Origin: [Phialemoniopsis] sp. UDSM-2020
Taxonomy: Eukaryota > Ascomycota > Sordariomycetes > Thyridiales > Thyridiaceae
Length of the DNA: 64,000 nucleotides
Direction of reading: 5' to 3'
Assembly: GCA_018873225.1 (NCBI GenBank)
Contig: JAEILZ010000001.1
Span: 2,046,001 to 2,110,000, forward strand
This document shows, piece by piece, positions 9,874-20,919 of this stretch (position 1 is the first letter of the stretch; each line of letters starts with the position of its first letter). The notes under the pieces are model-generated. The model searched no databases. It had not been told where the DNA came from and saw only the letters and a list, made by a program, of their open reading frames with translations. Both the position numbers and the translations under genes were made by a program.

Positions 9874-11734
9874 TTAGTGGTGTTGCTTCCAGTACTTGCT
9901 GCCGGCCATCTTGCGGTCCGTAGCATACACGTTCAAACCAGGCTTCTGCCACGTGCTGAAAGCCTTCATGTTCTTCATGTTGTCAGCCGTGTCCCACTCG
10001 GGCGCAGCATCTGCGTTCTTGAGGTCAAAGTTCCAGAACAGACGCGCGAGAGTCAGTCGCTGCTCCATGTATGAGAGACTGGAGAATTAAATTAGTACAA
10101 CAAGTCCTTCCGATAGAGAGGATATTAGTGAAGACTTACTCCTTGCCGATGCATCCGCGAGGACCGAGAGAAAAGGGACGACTGGCAAGCCTCTTGTCGG
10201 ACTTGAATTCGGCATTGTCAGAGAGCCAGCGCTCGGGGATAAACTCGTCGGGCTGCTTGAAGTTGGCGGCAGAGTGGCTGGCACACCAGGTGCTGACAGA
10301 TACGGCAGTCTTGAGTAGTGTCAGTTAGATGTCCCAGGCTGAGTCTCGATTGTATAGATTAGAATACTTACACCTCCAGGAATGTGGTGGCCATCGACGA
10401 CATCACCCTGTGCCTGAATGGTCCTTAAAAAGCCGATGGGTGCGGGAGGGAAGAGGCGCAGGCCCTCCTCCAGGCAGGCATTCATATAAGGTAGGTCTTC
10501 CATGGCGGACAGCGTAATTTCGTCTTCCGAGTCAAAGCGGTTGCGGATCTCCTCGATGACCTTCTTGTAGCAGCGAGGGGTCTTGAGTAGGAACATGGTG
10601 AGCGCAGCTAGAGAGCTGGCGGTAGTTTCACTTCCGGCAACACTGGGAGGACTGTTAGCACCAAAGCCAAGAGGAACAGGAGCATCATTAACATGGCTCA
10701 CATGAACAAAGCAGCGTTGACTATGACCTCATCCTGGGAGAGGTCATAGTGTTCACCCTGCTTGAGAATGTAGTAGATGAAGTCTTTACGGTCGCTCTTA
10801 GTGTCTTGAATGCGTCTAATGACCCAAATTAGTGTCTAGTCTTCAAGCAATGAACCTGCTGTACTCACCGCATGACCTTCTCTCGGCTGTACGATAGATG
10901 GTCAGCACGCTGCTTGCGCAGCTCACCCTGGCACCATTGTTGAATCTTCTTCTGCAGCCAGCTTCCAGGGGTAGCGAAGCGGCGGCTGGCCTGCTCAATG
11001 GCGCCGGCCTTGACAGCCATGAAGATGAGGTGGATCCAGAAGTGGAAGTCGCCCTTGTCGAGACAGCCAAAGGACTCGCCAAAAGCCAGGTCGCCAATCA
11101 CGTCGAAGGTCAGGAAGTTGTACCACTTGACAATGTCAAACGCCTCACCGCCTTTGGCGTACTCGTGGATGCGGTTGATGAGTTTATCGACGAACTCCTG
11201 GACGATGTCCTCCTGTTCCCAGAGAGCCTTCTTGGAGAAGCCGTGCGACAGGGCCTTGCGCTGGCGGGCGTGGTTCTCGCGGTCAGCCATGGAGATGGTC
11301 GAGACACCGGGGACGGGGTCGACGGCGCCAACGTGGATGGGGTCCTTCTCGAGGTCCAGACGGCCGATCTTGTGGCCGTAGATGTCTGTCCATGCTTGCA
11401 CCGAGTTGAATGCCAGCTCGTTGGGAGACAGGCGCACAACGGGGCCGTATTTGTCGTGTAGCTTACGGGTCTCCATGGGCATACGGCCCTTTAGTGTCCA
11501 GATCACGCCGGGAATCTGCGGCAGGAGTCAGTAAACTCTAGAGTCAGGGAGAGTGGGTATGGAGCATACCCATGAGATGCGATTGATCACTGGACCGGGA
11601 TATTTCGCCAATGGGTGAAACCACAAACGGTAGACCGAGACGACAACGAGATAAGCGACAGTGCCCAGGGCGAGGACCGTCCCAGCAAAGGCCAGACGGT
11701 CCTGGATCGTGTTAGTCTTCATTACGTGGTCCAT
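9874..11734 (-). CDS. Cytochrome P450 monooxygenase
   Basis: Six exons (minus): 11734-11570, 11515-10869, 10815-10702, 10642-10372, 10309-10140, 10078-9874, giving 523 aa. It is an ER-anchored haem monooxygenase with an N-terminal membrane helix (about 14-35) followed by the [10 protein letters not shown] hinge. The I-helix oxygen-binding motif AGSETT is at about 311-316 and the ExxR motif EGLR at 368-371. The haem loop [10 protein letters not shown] is at 445-454, with C452 as the axial thiolate. Layout resembles the isotrichodermin C-15 hydroxylase/benzoate hydroxylase-like group of fungal P450s, but the substrate cannot be told. It is the first gene of an accessory block that also holds a Zn2Cys6 factor, an NmrA-like protein, an MFS transporter and a second P450. 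Confidence 0.92.
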
Positions 11735-12933
11735 CTTTCCTCGCGATCTATTAGGAAGCACGCGAAGCACTGTGCCGCGACAAAAAATCAGTCAATTTAG
11801 AGAGGGAGACGGGAGAGATCGAAGTCACAAGGAAAAGTCAGTGAAGTCGTGTATTTAAGTTATAGTCCTCGCGTGCGTGGGGATCCCTTCTCTACGTGCT
11901 TTTCCGAGACGCCGACCATCCGTGAGCCTATAGAATGGCATGAATAGACCAGCCAAAAGCCAGACTACACTACCATTCCTGCAGCAGAGGAATTCGAAAC
12001 CCGCCAGATCACACTGGCTCCCCACTATCTGTATGGTATTTCCCCCGCGGGGTGGGTGTCATTTAGGTGGGCAATATACTGTCTAGACTCCATCTGCCCG
12101 CCGCCAAGGAGGGTCCGTTGTTCCCCGGAAAATCGTAGCCGCTATTCAGCATGGGAACTAGCATCGACCAATGCAAGGTCATACATTACGACAACACTAG
12201 ATGATGCTTCCAGATATGGACCTGCATGCATGACACATGAGTGTCTGTATCGATTGATGGCAGATCAACCTGTTTGTTTTACGTCGTAGCTAAGCGAGGC
12301 GTCTCTATATAGATCGCCCGGCTCACATTGTGATAGTAGCTTAACATGAGGTGTTCTTGAATCTTTGTCCTGTTTGGCACCACAAAGATGAGAGTAGATT
12401 GAGAGATCTCTGATAATTCATCCCGTGCAAGACACATCAATGACCAGAAAGTATTGCCATGACACATTGTTCGCCTCCGGCACCGCCTACGCCGCATCTT
12501 GAACTTCCAAAGTGGGGCATCTTCCGGGTGCCCCACCTACTTCCGGGCGGACCCACCAACTTCCGGACACGGCCGGATCTGACAAGAGCCCGTCCGTCCG
12601 TTTTGTCCAATCGAGGACGGCGCCGGCCCCGGAAAATGACGGCGGTTGGCTACTACATCTAGGATCGGAATGCCGGAAGGACAGAGATCACACGGCTTTC
12701 GGCAATGCCTTGTCTTTGGCATCAGATCATCCCTGGATCACCGGGCAGATCACGTATAGCACGGGAAAGCATGCGAAAAGCACCTTCATTCGAGGTCGCA
12801 TTCTCTGTCAGCACTGATATACCAATTTCTCACTACACTAGAAGCACGCGATGGATGGGCTGTCACGAATATGGCACAGAAAAGAATCGGGTTTGAAGGA
12901 CAATGCTCAAGCCTCGACACCCGAGTCCTAAAC
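11735..12933. other. Promoter region of P450 and 3' flank of Zn2Cys6 gene
   Basis: 1.2 kb without a gene. It includes the P450 upstream region and a phased CTTCCGG array (12503-12679, listed separately). Short ORFs here look random. Confidence 0.5.
12503..12679. repeat. Phased CTTCCGG motif array, candidate Zn2Cys6 operator
   Basis: CTTCCGG occurs at 12521, 12540 and 12560, with a degenerate copy CTTCCAA at 12503. This gives a period of 18-20 bases, and the units share flanking CCCACC-like bases. An inverted copy CCGGAAG is at 12673-12679. CGG triplets are the contact half-sites of Zn2Cys6 proteins, and a gene for one lies 0.25 kb away. The array is about 0.8 kb upstream of the P450 start. 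A binding role is inference. Confidence 0.4.
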
Positions 12934-14079
12934 TTATTCTTTGAAATAAATCGAAAGAAGATCTTCGAACCCCGAGCTAGACAATCCTTTATGACTCGAG
13001 GTTATATACTGACGAAATGATACCAAGGACGTTCCAGGAGAGACCAGCCGCTTGGCTATCCAGGCGTCTTCCGTTTCCGCATCCCAAAGATCCATACGCA
13101 CGTCAAAAGGCAAGGTCTCAACGCACAGAGAATGCATAGCGTACCCCCTCTTCAAAGCACTGTGGATGCCGAGAAGAATGTTGCAGACCAGAATGGTGCG
13201 GCGGACACTCTCAGCTACCAGCCATGCCCTCCACGGGCTGAGTGTACTCGGAAGCCGCGCCGGCGCAAGCAGCCACAGTCGATGCGTGATTGCCCACGTC
13301 ATCTTGTTGTCATCTTCTTCTTCGTCTGTGGGCATGTCCTCCTCTTGTAAAAGACGAATGATTTGTGCGAGGACAGCGGCTTGCGAGTACGCGACCATGT
13401 CTATGAACTCGCTTGCTGTTGTTGCTAGTTTCAGGAGACGACGGACGCTCAGCTGGAGAGCACTAAGCTCGGGACCGCTGAGAACACCGCCGTTGACCCG
13501 ATATCTCTCGCAGATGCTCTGAATATATTGAAGTGGGAATGGTATTTGCGAGCCGTACAAAGCCGAGTGGATGAAAGAAGTAGTGCCGCACCGTGAGAAT
13601 TGGATTGGAAATCCCGATAGAATCTCCGATAGCTTTTGGAGGGTAGTGGTGTTGAATGAGCGAACAACCTCTAGGTGAAGAGAATTATAGACATGTAAGC
13701 TCGTACTGGAGTCTTTTGTCGTGACTGTCAGATCTCTCATAGTTGAAGAAGTATCTGATACAGACACCGGGGCCCGAGATCCTTGGTAAGATGCACAACC
13801 AAGGGTTTGACGGATGTAAACCTGTAAGCTGGTATCTAGAAGCCCTTGGACGGCCAAACGCGACAGGTACAACGCAGCCTCCACATTCCTCCGAGTTCGG
13901 CTCTTCTGAACACGCATGGACTGTGCTGTTTCTCTCAAACGAGATGTGTCGGTTCCAGGCTCATTGACGTAGCGGCAAGTTATGCGTCTCGCCGAGCATC
14001 TCGCGCATCTCGGAGCAGCGAGATCGCAGCGGCGCTTGGCGTGCACGCAAGCTTGACAGGACCTTTGTAACACGGTCAT
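12934..14079 (-). CDS. Zn2Cys6 transcription factor, short type
   Basis: Single exon, 381 aa. The N-terminal binuclear zinc cluster uses C8, C11, C18, C25, C28 and C35 (spacing x2, x6, x6, x2, x6), followed by basic residues that contact CGG half-sites. The rest is a short leucine-rich region without a recognisable full fungal MHR domain, like many aflatoxin-regulator-type pathway activators in secondary-metabolite clusters. The gene is divergent from the NmrA-like gene across 447 bases and lies inside the P450/MFS block, so it is the obvious candidate for its local regulator. An acidic run (DEEEDD, near residue 240) may be a flexible or activating segment. Confidence 0.88.
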   Translation of the reverse strand: MTVLQRSCQACVHAKRRCDLAAPRCARCSARRITCRYVNEPGTDTSRLRETAQSMRVQKSRTRRNVEAALYLSRLAVQGLLDTSLQVYIRQTLGCASYQGSRAPVSVSDTSSTMRDLTVTTKDSSTSLHVYNSLHLEVVRSFNTTTLQKLSEILSGFPIQFSRCGTTSFIHSALYGSQIPFPLQYIQSICERYRVNGGVLSGPELSALQLSVRRLLKLATTASEFIDMVAYSQAAVLAQIIRLLQEEDMPTDEEEDDNKMTWAITHRLWLLAPARLPSTLSPWRAWLVAESVRRTILVCNILLGIHSALKRGYAMHSLCVETLPFDVRMDLWDAETEDAWIAKRLVSPGTSLVSFRQYITSSHKGLSSSGFEDLLSIYFKE

Positions 14080-14526
14080 CTCGGGCTATCTAGTTGATCC
14101 TTCGTAAGGTCATGAGAAGGAAATTGCTCACTTTGCCGTTCGATACAGGCACATTCTAATAAGGGTCAGGTCATGAGGCTGAATAACCAGAGAACGATTT
14201 ACTAATCAAGAGGTGCTCAAAGTGTACTAGTCTCCACTGATGCTGATGCTGATGCAGATACAGAGCCAAAAAGGGTTTAGATCCCACTCCTGCATATATT
14301 GACTTACACCATCGCCATTGTATATTATCAAGCTTATCAAGCTAGATACTGAGTGCAGACAGGATGGCATTCAACAGTGATCAATGAGCTATAGACGTGT
14401 ATAAATAGCAGAAATATCACCTTTGTCAATCTCAATCTCCTCATCCTCAAACCTACTCTTTCAGTTCACCCATTTATCCAGAAACATACGCCCTTACAAA
14501 TTGCCAGCTAACTGCACGCCTCCACG
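14080..14526. other. Divergent promoter, Zn2Cys6 factor / NmrA-like gene
   Basis: This 447-base shared control region contains three tandem TGATGC hexamers (14238-14255) and a TATA box on the plus side. No CTTCCGG copy was seen here. Confidence 0.5.
14400..14407 (+). promoter_or_regulatory. TATA box of the NmrA-like gene
   Basis: A consensus TATAAATA lies 127 bases before the ATG at 14527. The stretch after it is pyrimidine-rich, as is common around fungal transcription starts. Confidence 0.5.
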
Positions 14527-15589
14527 ATGACGCAAGGAATCAAGACCGTTATGGTGCTAGGGGTAAGTGCCATCCCTTACAGGTTCGGAAAGCATGGCTG
14601 AAAGAAGTTCGAAAGGGTCGAGGAAATCTTGGCCCGTATCTCATCTCCTCGCTTCTGAGAGCAGGCTTTCACGTCTCCGTGTTAAGTCGCAGCTCTGCAA
14701 CTTCTGGCACGCACTTTGAGGGCGCCCCGGTCGTAAAGTCCGACTACACGTTTGCCTCTCTTGTTAGCATCTTCACCGGGATAGATGCTGTGATTTCCAC
14801 CCTCTCGACCGCCAACGTCGACGAGCAAAAGACTGTCATCGATGCAGTCGCCGCGGCCAAGGTGAAGCGATTCATTCCCAGCGAGTTTGGCAGCGACACC
14901 TCAGTGGATGGGCTGGAGGATATGGCACCCTTTCTCAAGGAGAAGCAGAACATCGTCGAATACACCAAAGGCAAAGAAGCCCAGGGGCTATCGTGGACGG
15001 CAATTTTCACTGGGCCATGGATTGACTGGGTAAGTGCTGTCCTTTGGCATGCATGCCTTTGCTGGCTGCAGTCACCCTTAGTTGAGGTCATCAAGCTCAC
15101 TGCCCGCTTTTGTTACGGTAGTCGCTCGTACAGGGCCACGGTCTACTCTCCTTGGATATCAGATCCGAACTTGGCACACTCGTTGACTCCGGAGAGCCAA
15201 AGTTTACCACAACCACGATCGCCAAAGTGGGCGAGGCCACCGCCGCCGTGCTGCTGCATCCGGCGGAGACCAAGAATCAATACGTTCACGTTTGTTCTTT
15301 CAACACTACTCAGAATCAAATTCTGGAAGCACTTGAGAGGATTACCGGAAATTCATTCGCCATGACGCGTATGAGCAACGCGGCACTGTACACTCGGGCA
15401 ATCACCAACGTAGACCAACGTGAGTGGCGGACGAGGTACTACGAGCTGGCTACCTCGACGGCGTACAGTGACTCCAAGGTCACCTTCTTCCCGGAAAAGG
15501 CAGCTCACTGGAATAAAGTGCTGGGTCTCACCCAAGACGAGACATTTGATGAGATGATCTCACGAGTGCTAAAGGAGGCGTCCACTTGA
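14527..15589 (+). CDS. NmrA-like / isoflavone-reductase-like NAD(P)-binding protein
   Basis: Exons 14527-14562, 14616-15029, 15122-15589, giving 305 aa. The first exon is only 12 codons and ends inside the Rossmann nucleotide loop (VLG joined to GRGNLGPYL, a GxGxxG motif). Next come the atypical-SDR signatures DAVISTLS (strand 4) and KRFIPSEFGSD, then GPWIDW. The C-terminal half matches the PCBER/isoflavone reductase-like fold. Such proteins reduce aromatic or phenolic substrates with NAD(P)H, or act as redox sensors. Between a Zn2Cys6 gene and an MFS gene, a reductase step in a small pathway is most likely. Intron 1 ends in AAAG and intron 2 in GTAG; both are acceptable, and the joined frame is open. 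Confidence 0.88.
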
Positions 15590-15740
15590 AGAGTATCTTT
15601 GTCCGTAGCCTAGCTAGCTTTTACCAGTATTACGCAGTAGTTCGTCCGCAGTCCTGATGGGTCTTTATCAAATCTTGATCACTTTGCACCACCCTGAACC
15701 TTTATGGATAGCTTCGCTGTGCGACACTCCATCTTCATCC

Positions 15741-17565
15741 TCATTGTCCAAGATGTGTCGCAGTGGCAATCCGGAAACGCTTTCCAAGGAGCCAAAGAGG
15801 AATAGTTAGCAAAGAGAACAAGCCCAAGAGCATGCCAAAGATGCCAAACACCTGGGCAGTCCCGCTGCGTTCAGACCATTCGGCGACGAAGAATGTCCAG
15901 GCAAACGAGATGACGGCACGAAGAATCGTGATAACGAGGAAGCAGTCCGCGGCTCGGAATGCGTAAGAGTCGATGATCTGAAGAAACATCGTGATTAGTT
16001 TCTAGGAGACGATTGAAATGGAGGAAGGCTGAAAACTTACGTAGTTGAAACCGAGAGACGGCAGCTGGATCAGGCCAAAGGTGATCATACCGTAGCCAAC
16101 CTGCAGTCCCACCCAGCGGTCCTTGCCGGGGTATTGTCCGCAGAACCCAAACACGAAGAACCCGGTGGTTGCAATCACCAAGGCTGGGAACATACCGGGC
16201 AGCCGTGCCTCAGGCTCCGACAGACCATGACTCTCTCGCTTGGCGTGTCTCTTGACTTGCCAGTCAGAAATGACATAGGTGTACAATGCACCAAAGAGGG
16301 CACCGATCAGACCGCCGACATTGATGAGACCTGCGTTGGCGCCCCACAGATAGGGCGGCATAGACACCAACTGTGCTCCGACGACAGAGATGGTGACGAT
16401 GCCGCCGACCAGGCCGCCGTAGTGGAGCATGACCACCCAAGTAGCTGGGAACGCAAGGGTATTCCATGGCTGAATAAGGAGGTAGAAAATATTGCCTCGA
16501 GGTGCACTGAACCCCAGGGACCTGGCAAAAGTGAAAGGACGATACTCTGTGCAGGGCTGTTCAACATGCTCGGAGGGCTTCTCTTTCAATGAAGCATTGC
16601 CGTCTGCGTCATTTGGTTCAGCTGCAGCCCAAGGACGATCGTAGAATGTCTCGGGTGACAGAAGGACAACTCCGAGAAAGCATGCTCCGCTCAGAGCCGT
16701 GCTGATCCAGAAAATATAGGCCCACCCCAGCTGGAAACCAATGTAACCACCGGCAATGCCTCCGACAATCGAGCCGACAGAGAGAAACACGGTGTAGATG
16801 GCCTTGGGAAAGACTTTCGGTTAGTCCTCAGTCCACATTGTACCGACTCGACGCGTTGCTTACCATGGCTCGCCCACGCTCATGGACAAAGTAGACATCA
16901 CCGACCAGAGCTGGCACAACAGTATCGGCTGGAGCGCCGCCGATACCCTGAAAGATTCGAGCAGCCAGGAGAGAGTTGTATGAAGTCGCGAGACCGCACC
17001 ACATGCTGGACAGGGTGAGGAGCAGGGTGCTGGCCGCGAGAACCGGTCGACGACCAACCCAGTTCGATAGCGGAACCCACCAGATGTTCGCTGCACCGAG
17101 CATCAGGATGTGCACCTGCGAGAGGAGATATCATTAGCTCCTGTGGCACCCGTGGATGCTGCACTAAAAGAGCTAGAACATACTGCAACAAGGCGGACCA
17201 GCTCTGAGAGCGTCCTTGGATCATCGTGATGGGTGAGGTTCCACAGCTGGAGGGCCGGGGCGATGCTTGAGCTGGTGAAGTTGGCCACGAACGCAAAAAG
17301 CGAAGTGACCAGCAGCATCGCGGTCTTGCGCCACACAGGCCAGTTCAAGGGGTCGGCGGGATCATTGGTAGGTACAGGGAACTTGACAATATGGTCATGG
17401 TCATCGCGGCTGTGGTGTGCTTCCCATTTGGGTTCATGTCAACAACAACGGCTCGAAGGAGGACCAAGCTGTACATGACATACCTATGAGCGTGACCGTT
17501 CCGGGAGGCTTTGCCTCCCTGACTTCGGCTTTGGAGAGCGAAAAGGCGTACTTCCAGCGTGCCAT
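15741..17565 (-). CDS. MFS transporter (drug:H+ antiporter-like)
   Basis: Five exons (minus): 17565-17484, 17419-17184, 17115-16864, 16802-16041, 15977-15741, giving 522 aa with about 12 predicted membrane helices. The cytosolic N-terminus ends in NDPADPLNWP, the hallmark entry motif of fungal DHA1-type transporters. Then follow the loop motif NWVGRRPVL (motif A) and a central hydrophilic loop (about 235-275, with EKPSEHVEQP). It is an integral plasma-membrane protein, probably exporting or importing a small organic molecule. It converges on the NmrA-like gene with 151 bases between stops and is divergent from the second P450. It therefore fits the efflux or uptake function of the block. The substrate is unknown. 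Confidence 0.9.
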
Positions 17566-18576
17566 AATGGTTTCGGACAATCACAAAAGAAGAGAGCAAA
17601 GAGTTGTGACTTGGGTCTAACCGATGGATCAAGACAATGATAGCGAGGCTACATGATCATCATTCGGCCTTAATGCTTGCTATATAATTACGCGAAGTGA
17701 CCTCCCCCACATCCCGACTCCAAGGTTCACGGACCCCCGGCATGATGTTTGCAAGTACCCCAGATTCGCAGCTATTGGACACTAGCCTCGGCTCCGCCTT
17801 TGGTATGCGGAGAAAGCGAATGCAGAGTGCGGGGATGGGATGTGGAGGGATTCAAGCGAAACTTTGCTCTCACTTGGCATCAGGAATATGCAATGCAGTA
17901 ATCCTGATTGGAATTAACCAAGACATGCCGCCCGCCCAGCTCCAGCTCAGACATGAGGGCTCGGAGATAGTTCGGGAGGCTGTCCAGCCAGAGTCCTTCG
18001 TTCCAGATGCTCAGCAACTCGTAGCGACTGCGAACTTTAGTCAAGAGAATCATGCTCCTAACGCAATTTTCATGTTTATGTCTGTTGTTTGGTAACCCTT
18101 GATAAGATGACCTACCTCTAAACCTGAGCCTTGATAGTCTCTTGCACTTTGCTCCATTCCGTTCCTGTCACGGCAAGGGCATGAAGACACATTCCCAGTT
18201 ACTTCTGGAGAAATTCTAGCTATTGACTTGGTAGCATGTTTATTCTGTGCGAGTATCACTGCAATTGTTCTTGAAGTAGGCAGTAGTGCTTTACTTGCTA
18301 AGGAATCGCGTGATGGATGTCAATACCCATAGTGTCTTGCCCCTTTCTACTTCTTGTCTAGCCAAGTCGTCTTCTCCTCAGTGGCGCAGGGTCCACCAAC
18401 CTTGGACTTCGGTACTTGAACCCGAAGTTGATTTCGGCTCCACACAGACGAGGCAAGCACGAGGATACAAAGCTGTAGCATCAAACGCAACACTGACACA
18501 GACGTTGTTTACTACTGTCCGGCATCAGCTTCACATGTTCTCCTCTGTTTGACCACTCAAATCTAAGATCATCAAC
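17566..18576. other. Divergent promoter region, MFS / second P450
   Basis: 1.0 kb between two start codons of the accessory block. No TATA box or CTTCCGG array was recognised, and ORFs here are short and unsupported. Confidence 0.5.
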
Positions 18577-20266
18577 ATGGCGCTGCTTGTTGGAATTACT
18601 TCCCATGGATCTTTTGTTTCGGAGCATCTGGTTGGAGCGGCAGTAGGCTGTTTGGTCGTGGCGTACCTACTGATCAAAGTGAGCAATTCTCTTCAAAACG
18701 GCTCAACACAAAGCTAACATTGCGAATGCGATAGGCAATATGGTTGTTGCTGTTCGACCCTCTGAGACATGTGCCAGGCAGTTTCATTTCGAAGTTCTCA
18801 GGTGTTGCGGTGGCTTTGGAAGCCATCAAAGGTCGCCGAGTCTACGTACAGTCTTTTCTTCCAATACCAAAGGCGAGCATATCACTAATCATTGATAGAA
18901 ACTCAGAGAACTCCACGATCAATATGGCCCGATAGTCCGGCTTGGCCCAAAGGAGATTTCCGTCAGTGACTGGCGACAACTGCGCAATGTCTATACAGCC
19001 GGAAAAGACATCATCAAAGATCCAGGCTTCTACGATGCTGGCACATTTGTCGGCAAGGACAACCTATTCTCCATGACGTGAGACTCTAGAGTCCCAGATT
19101 GCACATCACTTAGCTCACATCTCCATAGTAACATCCCGATGCACTCCGCGAGACGCAAACTCGCTAGCCCTCCGTTCTCTCTACAGTCCACTGTCCGACT
19201 GGACCCTTTGATCAAGGAAAAGGCTCAAGAGCTAGCAAGGCGCTTGGTTGAAGGCGCTTCGTCCTCACCATCTGGTACTGTTGACGCCTTCGAGCTCTGT
19301 GGTCTGTACAGCTTTGAGGTCATTTGCAAGGCCGCGTTCGCCAAAGAGTTCGCGAGAGGATCCGCGAGTGACGATGCTCTCGAGCTACTCAAAGCCATGG
19401 ACGGAAGCGCAATCACCTTGATATTCGATTCCACATTGCCATTCCTGAGGTGTACAGGGCTTGGAGAGAGAATGCCCGGACCTATCGGTGATGGGTACCG
19501 AAAGCGAAGTTCGTGGGAGCAAAAGACGCGTGACATGGTCGACCACTTCCTCAAACACTCCACCTCCGACGACAAATACCTCCTGACGCCCATGGCTAAT
19601 GGTACTGACGGTTACCTTGGTCGTAAGCTGACGCAAGAAGAACTTGTCGAGGAGGCCATGGGCTACATGTTTGCTGGAACTGGGACAACATCCTCCACGC
19701 TCACGTACCTTCTTTACGCGATCTCGAGGCCAGAAAATGCAGACATTCAGACTCGTTTGCGCGAAGAGATCACGAGCCTTCCCGTCGACGACATCAATGC
19801 TTTGCGAAAGAGTCCTTATGTCAACGCCGTCATCAAGGAGACCATGCGTCTATATCCTACGATCATCTCCACCATCCCGCGCATGACGACCGAAGTCACA
19901 GCCTTGGACAAGTATAGACTTCCAGCGGGTACGGTCATCGGCATGCAGAACTACATCCATCACCGCGACCCGTCAGTGTTCCCGGACCCAGATGCATTCA
20001 TACCAGACCGCTGGCTGGAAGCCGGAGATGCCAAGGAGTCTGCGTTGACCCCATTCAGTATCGGGCGAAGGAATTGCATTGGTCAGAACCTGGCTTGGCA
20101 GGAGCTGTACTGGGCCATCAGCATGCTCATGCGTGAAGGACTTGCTTTCAAACTTGGTAGCGAGATGAGCGACGAGGACATGGAAATGGAGGACCGCTTC
20201 AACGTGGCGCCTCGGGGTCACAGGCTGATGTTGGAAGCGACTCGAAGTCATTCTGTAGTCTGCTAG
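18577..20266 (+). CDS. Cytochrome P450 monooxygenase (second)
   Basis: Exons 18577-18678, 18735-18845, 18899-19077, 19129-20266, giving 509 aa. A membrane anchor (about 17-44) is interrupted by intron 1. Then come the substrate-recognition region ELHDQYGPIVRLGP, the I-helix AGTGTTSS near 313, the ExxR motif ETMR near 368, an FIPDRW-type meander and the haem loop FSIGRRNCIG near 441 with its Cys ligand. The I-helix has Gly-Thr-Gly in place of the usual Gly-x-Glu, so the acidic residue before the conserved Thr is missing, a known variation in some fungal P450s. Function is probably oxidation of a hydrophobic small molecule. It differs clearly from the P450 at 9874-11734, so it is not a recent duplicate. 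Confidence 0.92.
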
Positions 20267-20919
20267 TGGATAGAATTCGATTCTTTGACTGCACTATCTC
20301 TGGCGGCATTAGGGGTCATAATGAAAAGGCAGCATTCAAACATAGAGTGGTCTTATCCTTGAATATAAGTGATGTGGCGGAGGCGATGACGGGCGTACAG
20401 AACTTTGAGTGTAAGTATTAGTTAACACAGCTTGGCCCCGTTGTGGAACGTTGGATCAAGCCACGCTGACCATTAGAGTATACGAAGCGATTCTTGAACT
20501 AGAGAATTGGGGGCACAGGTTCATCCTAGCACAAGTAGACGGCATGCACTTTGCTTTCTTATCGAGACTGACAGTGACATGAGCGAATATTTTGCTGACT
20601 ATAATAGCACCTGCGAGTTCTGCCCGACGTGTCCAATGTATAGCAAAAGATGGGAAGAGCTCATTGACGCCAGCGCGGTGCACTATCCTATCTCTACATT
20701 CATTCAGACTAATTAAAGTTCACGTTGAGAACGAGGCGCTGATTAGATACCACGGTGAGCAAGTAAAACTCATGATATGAAGAGTCCAAAAATGTCAATA
20801 TTAATGCTTTTGTTTATGTAGCCATGCTATGCCCTCAAAGCAATTTTGTGTGGTGCGTCGTTTGCGCACATATGATCCCAAGTTTGCCGCTTCCAAATTT
20901 CAAACCCAGCAACTCTCAA
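20267..20919. other. Convergent spacer, P450 / glutamate dehydrogenase
   Basis: 650 bases holding the 3' UTRs of both genes. No structured element was recognised. This marks the right edge of the accessory block. Confidence 0.5.
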
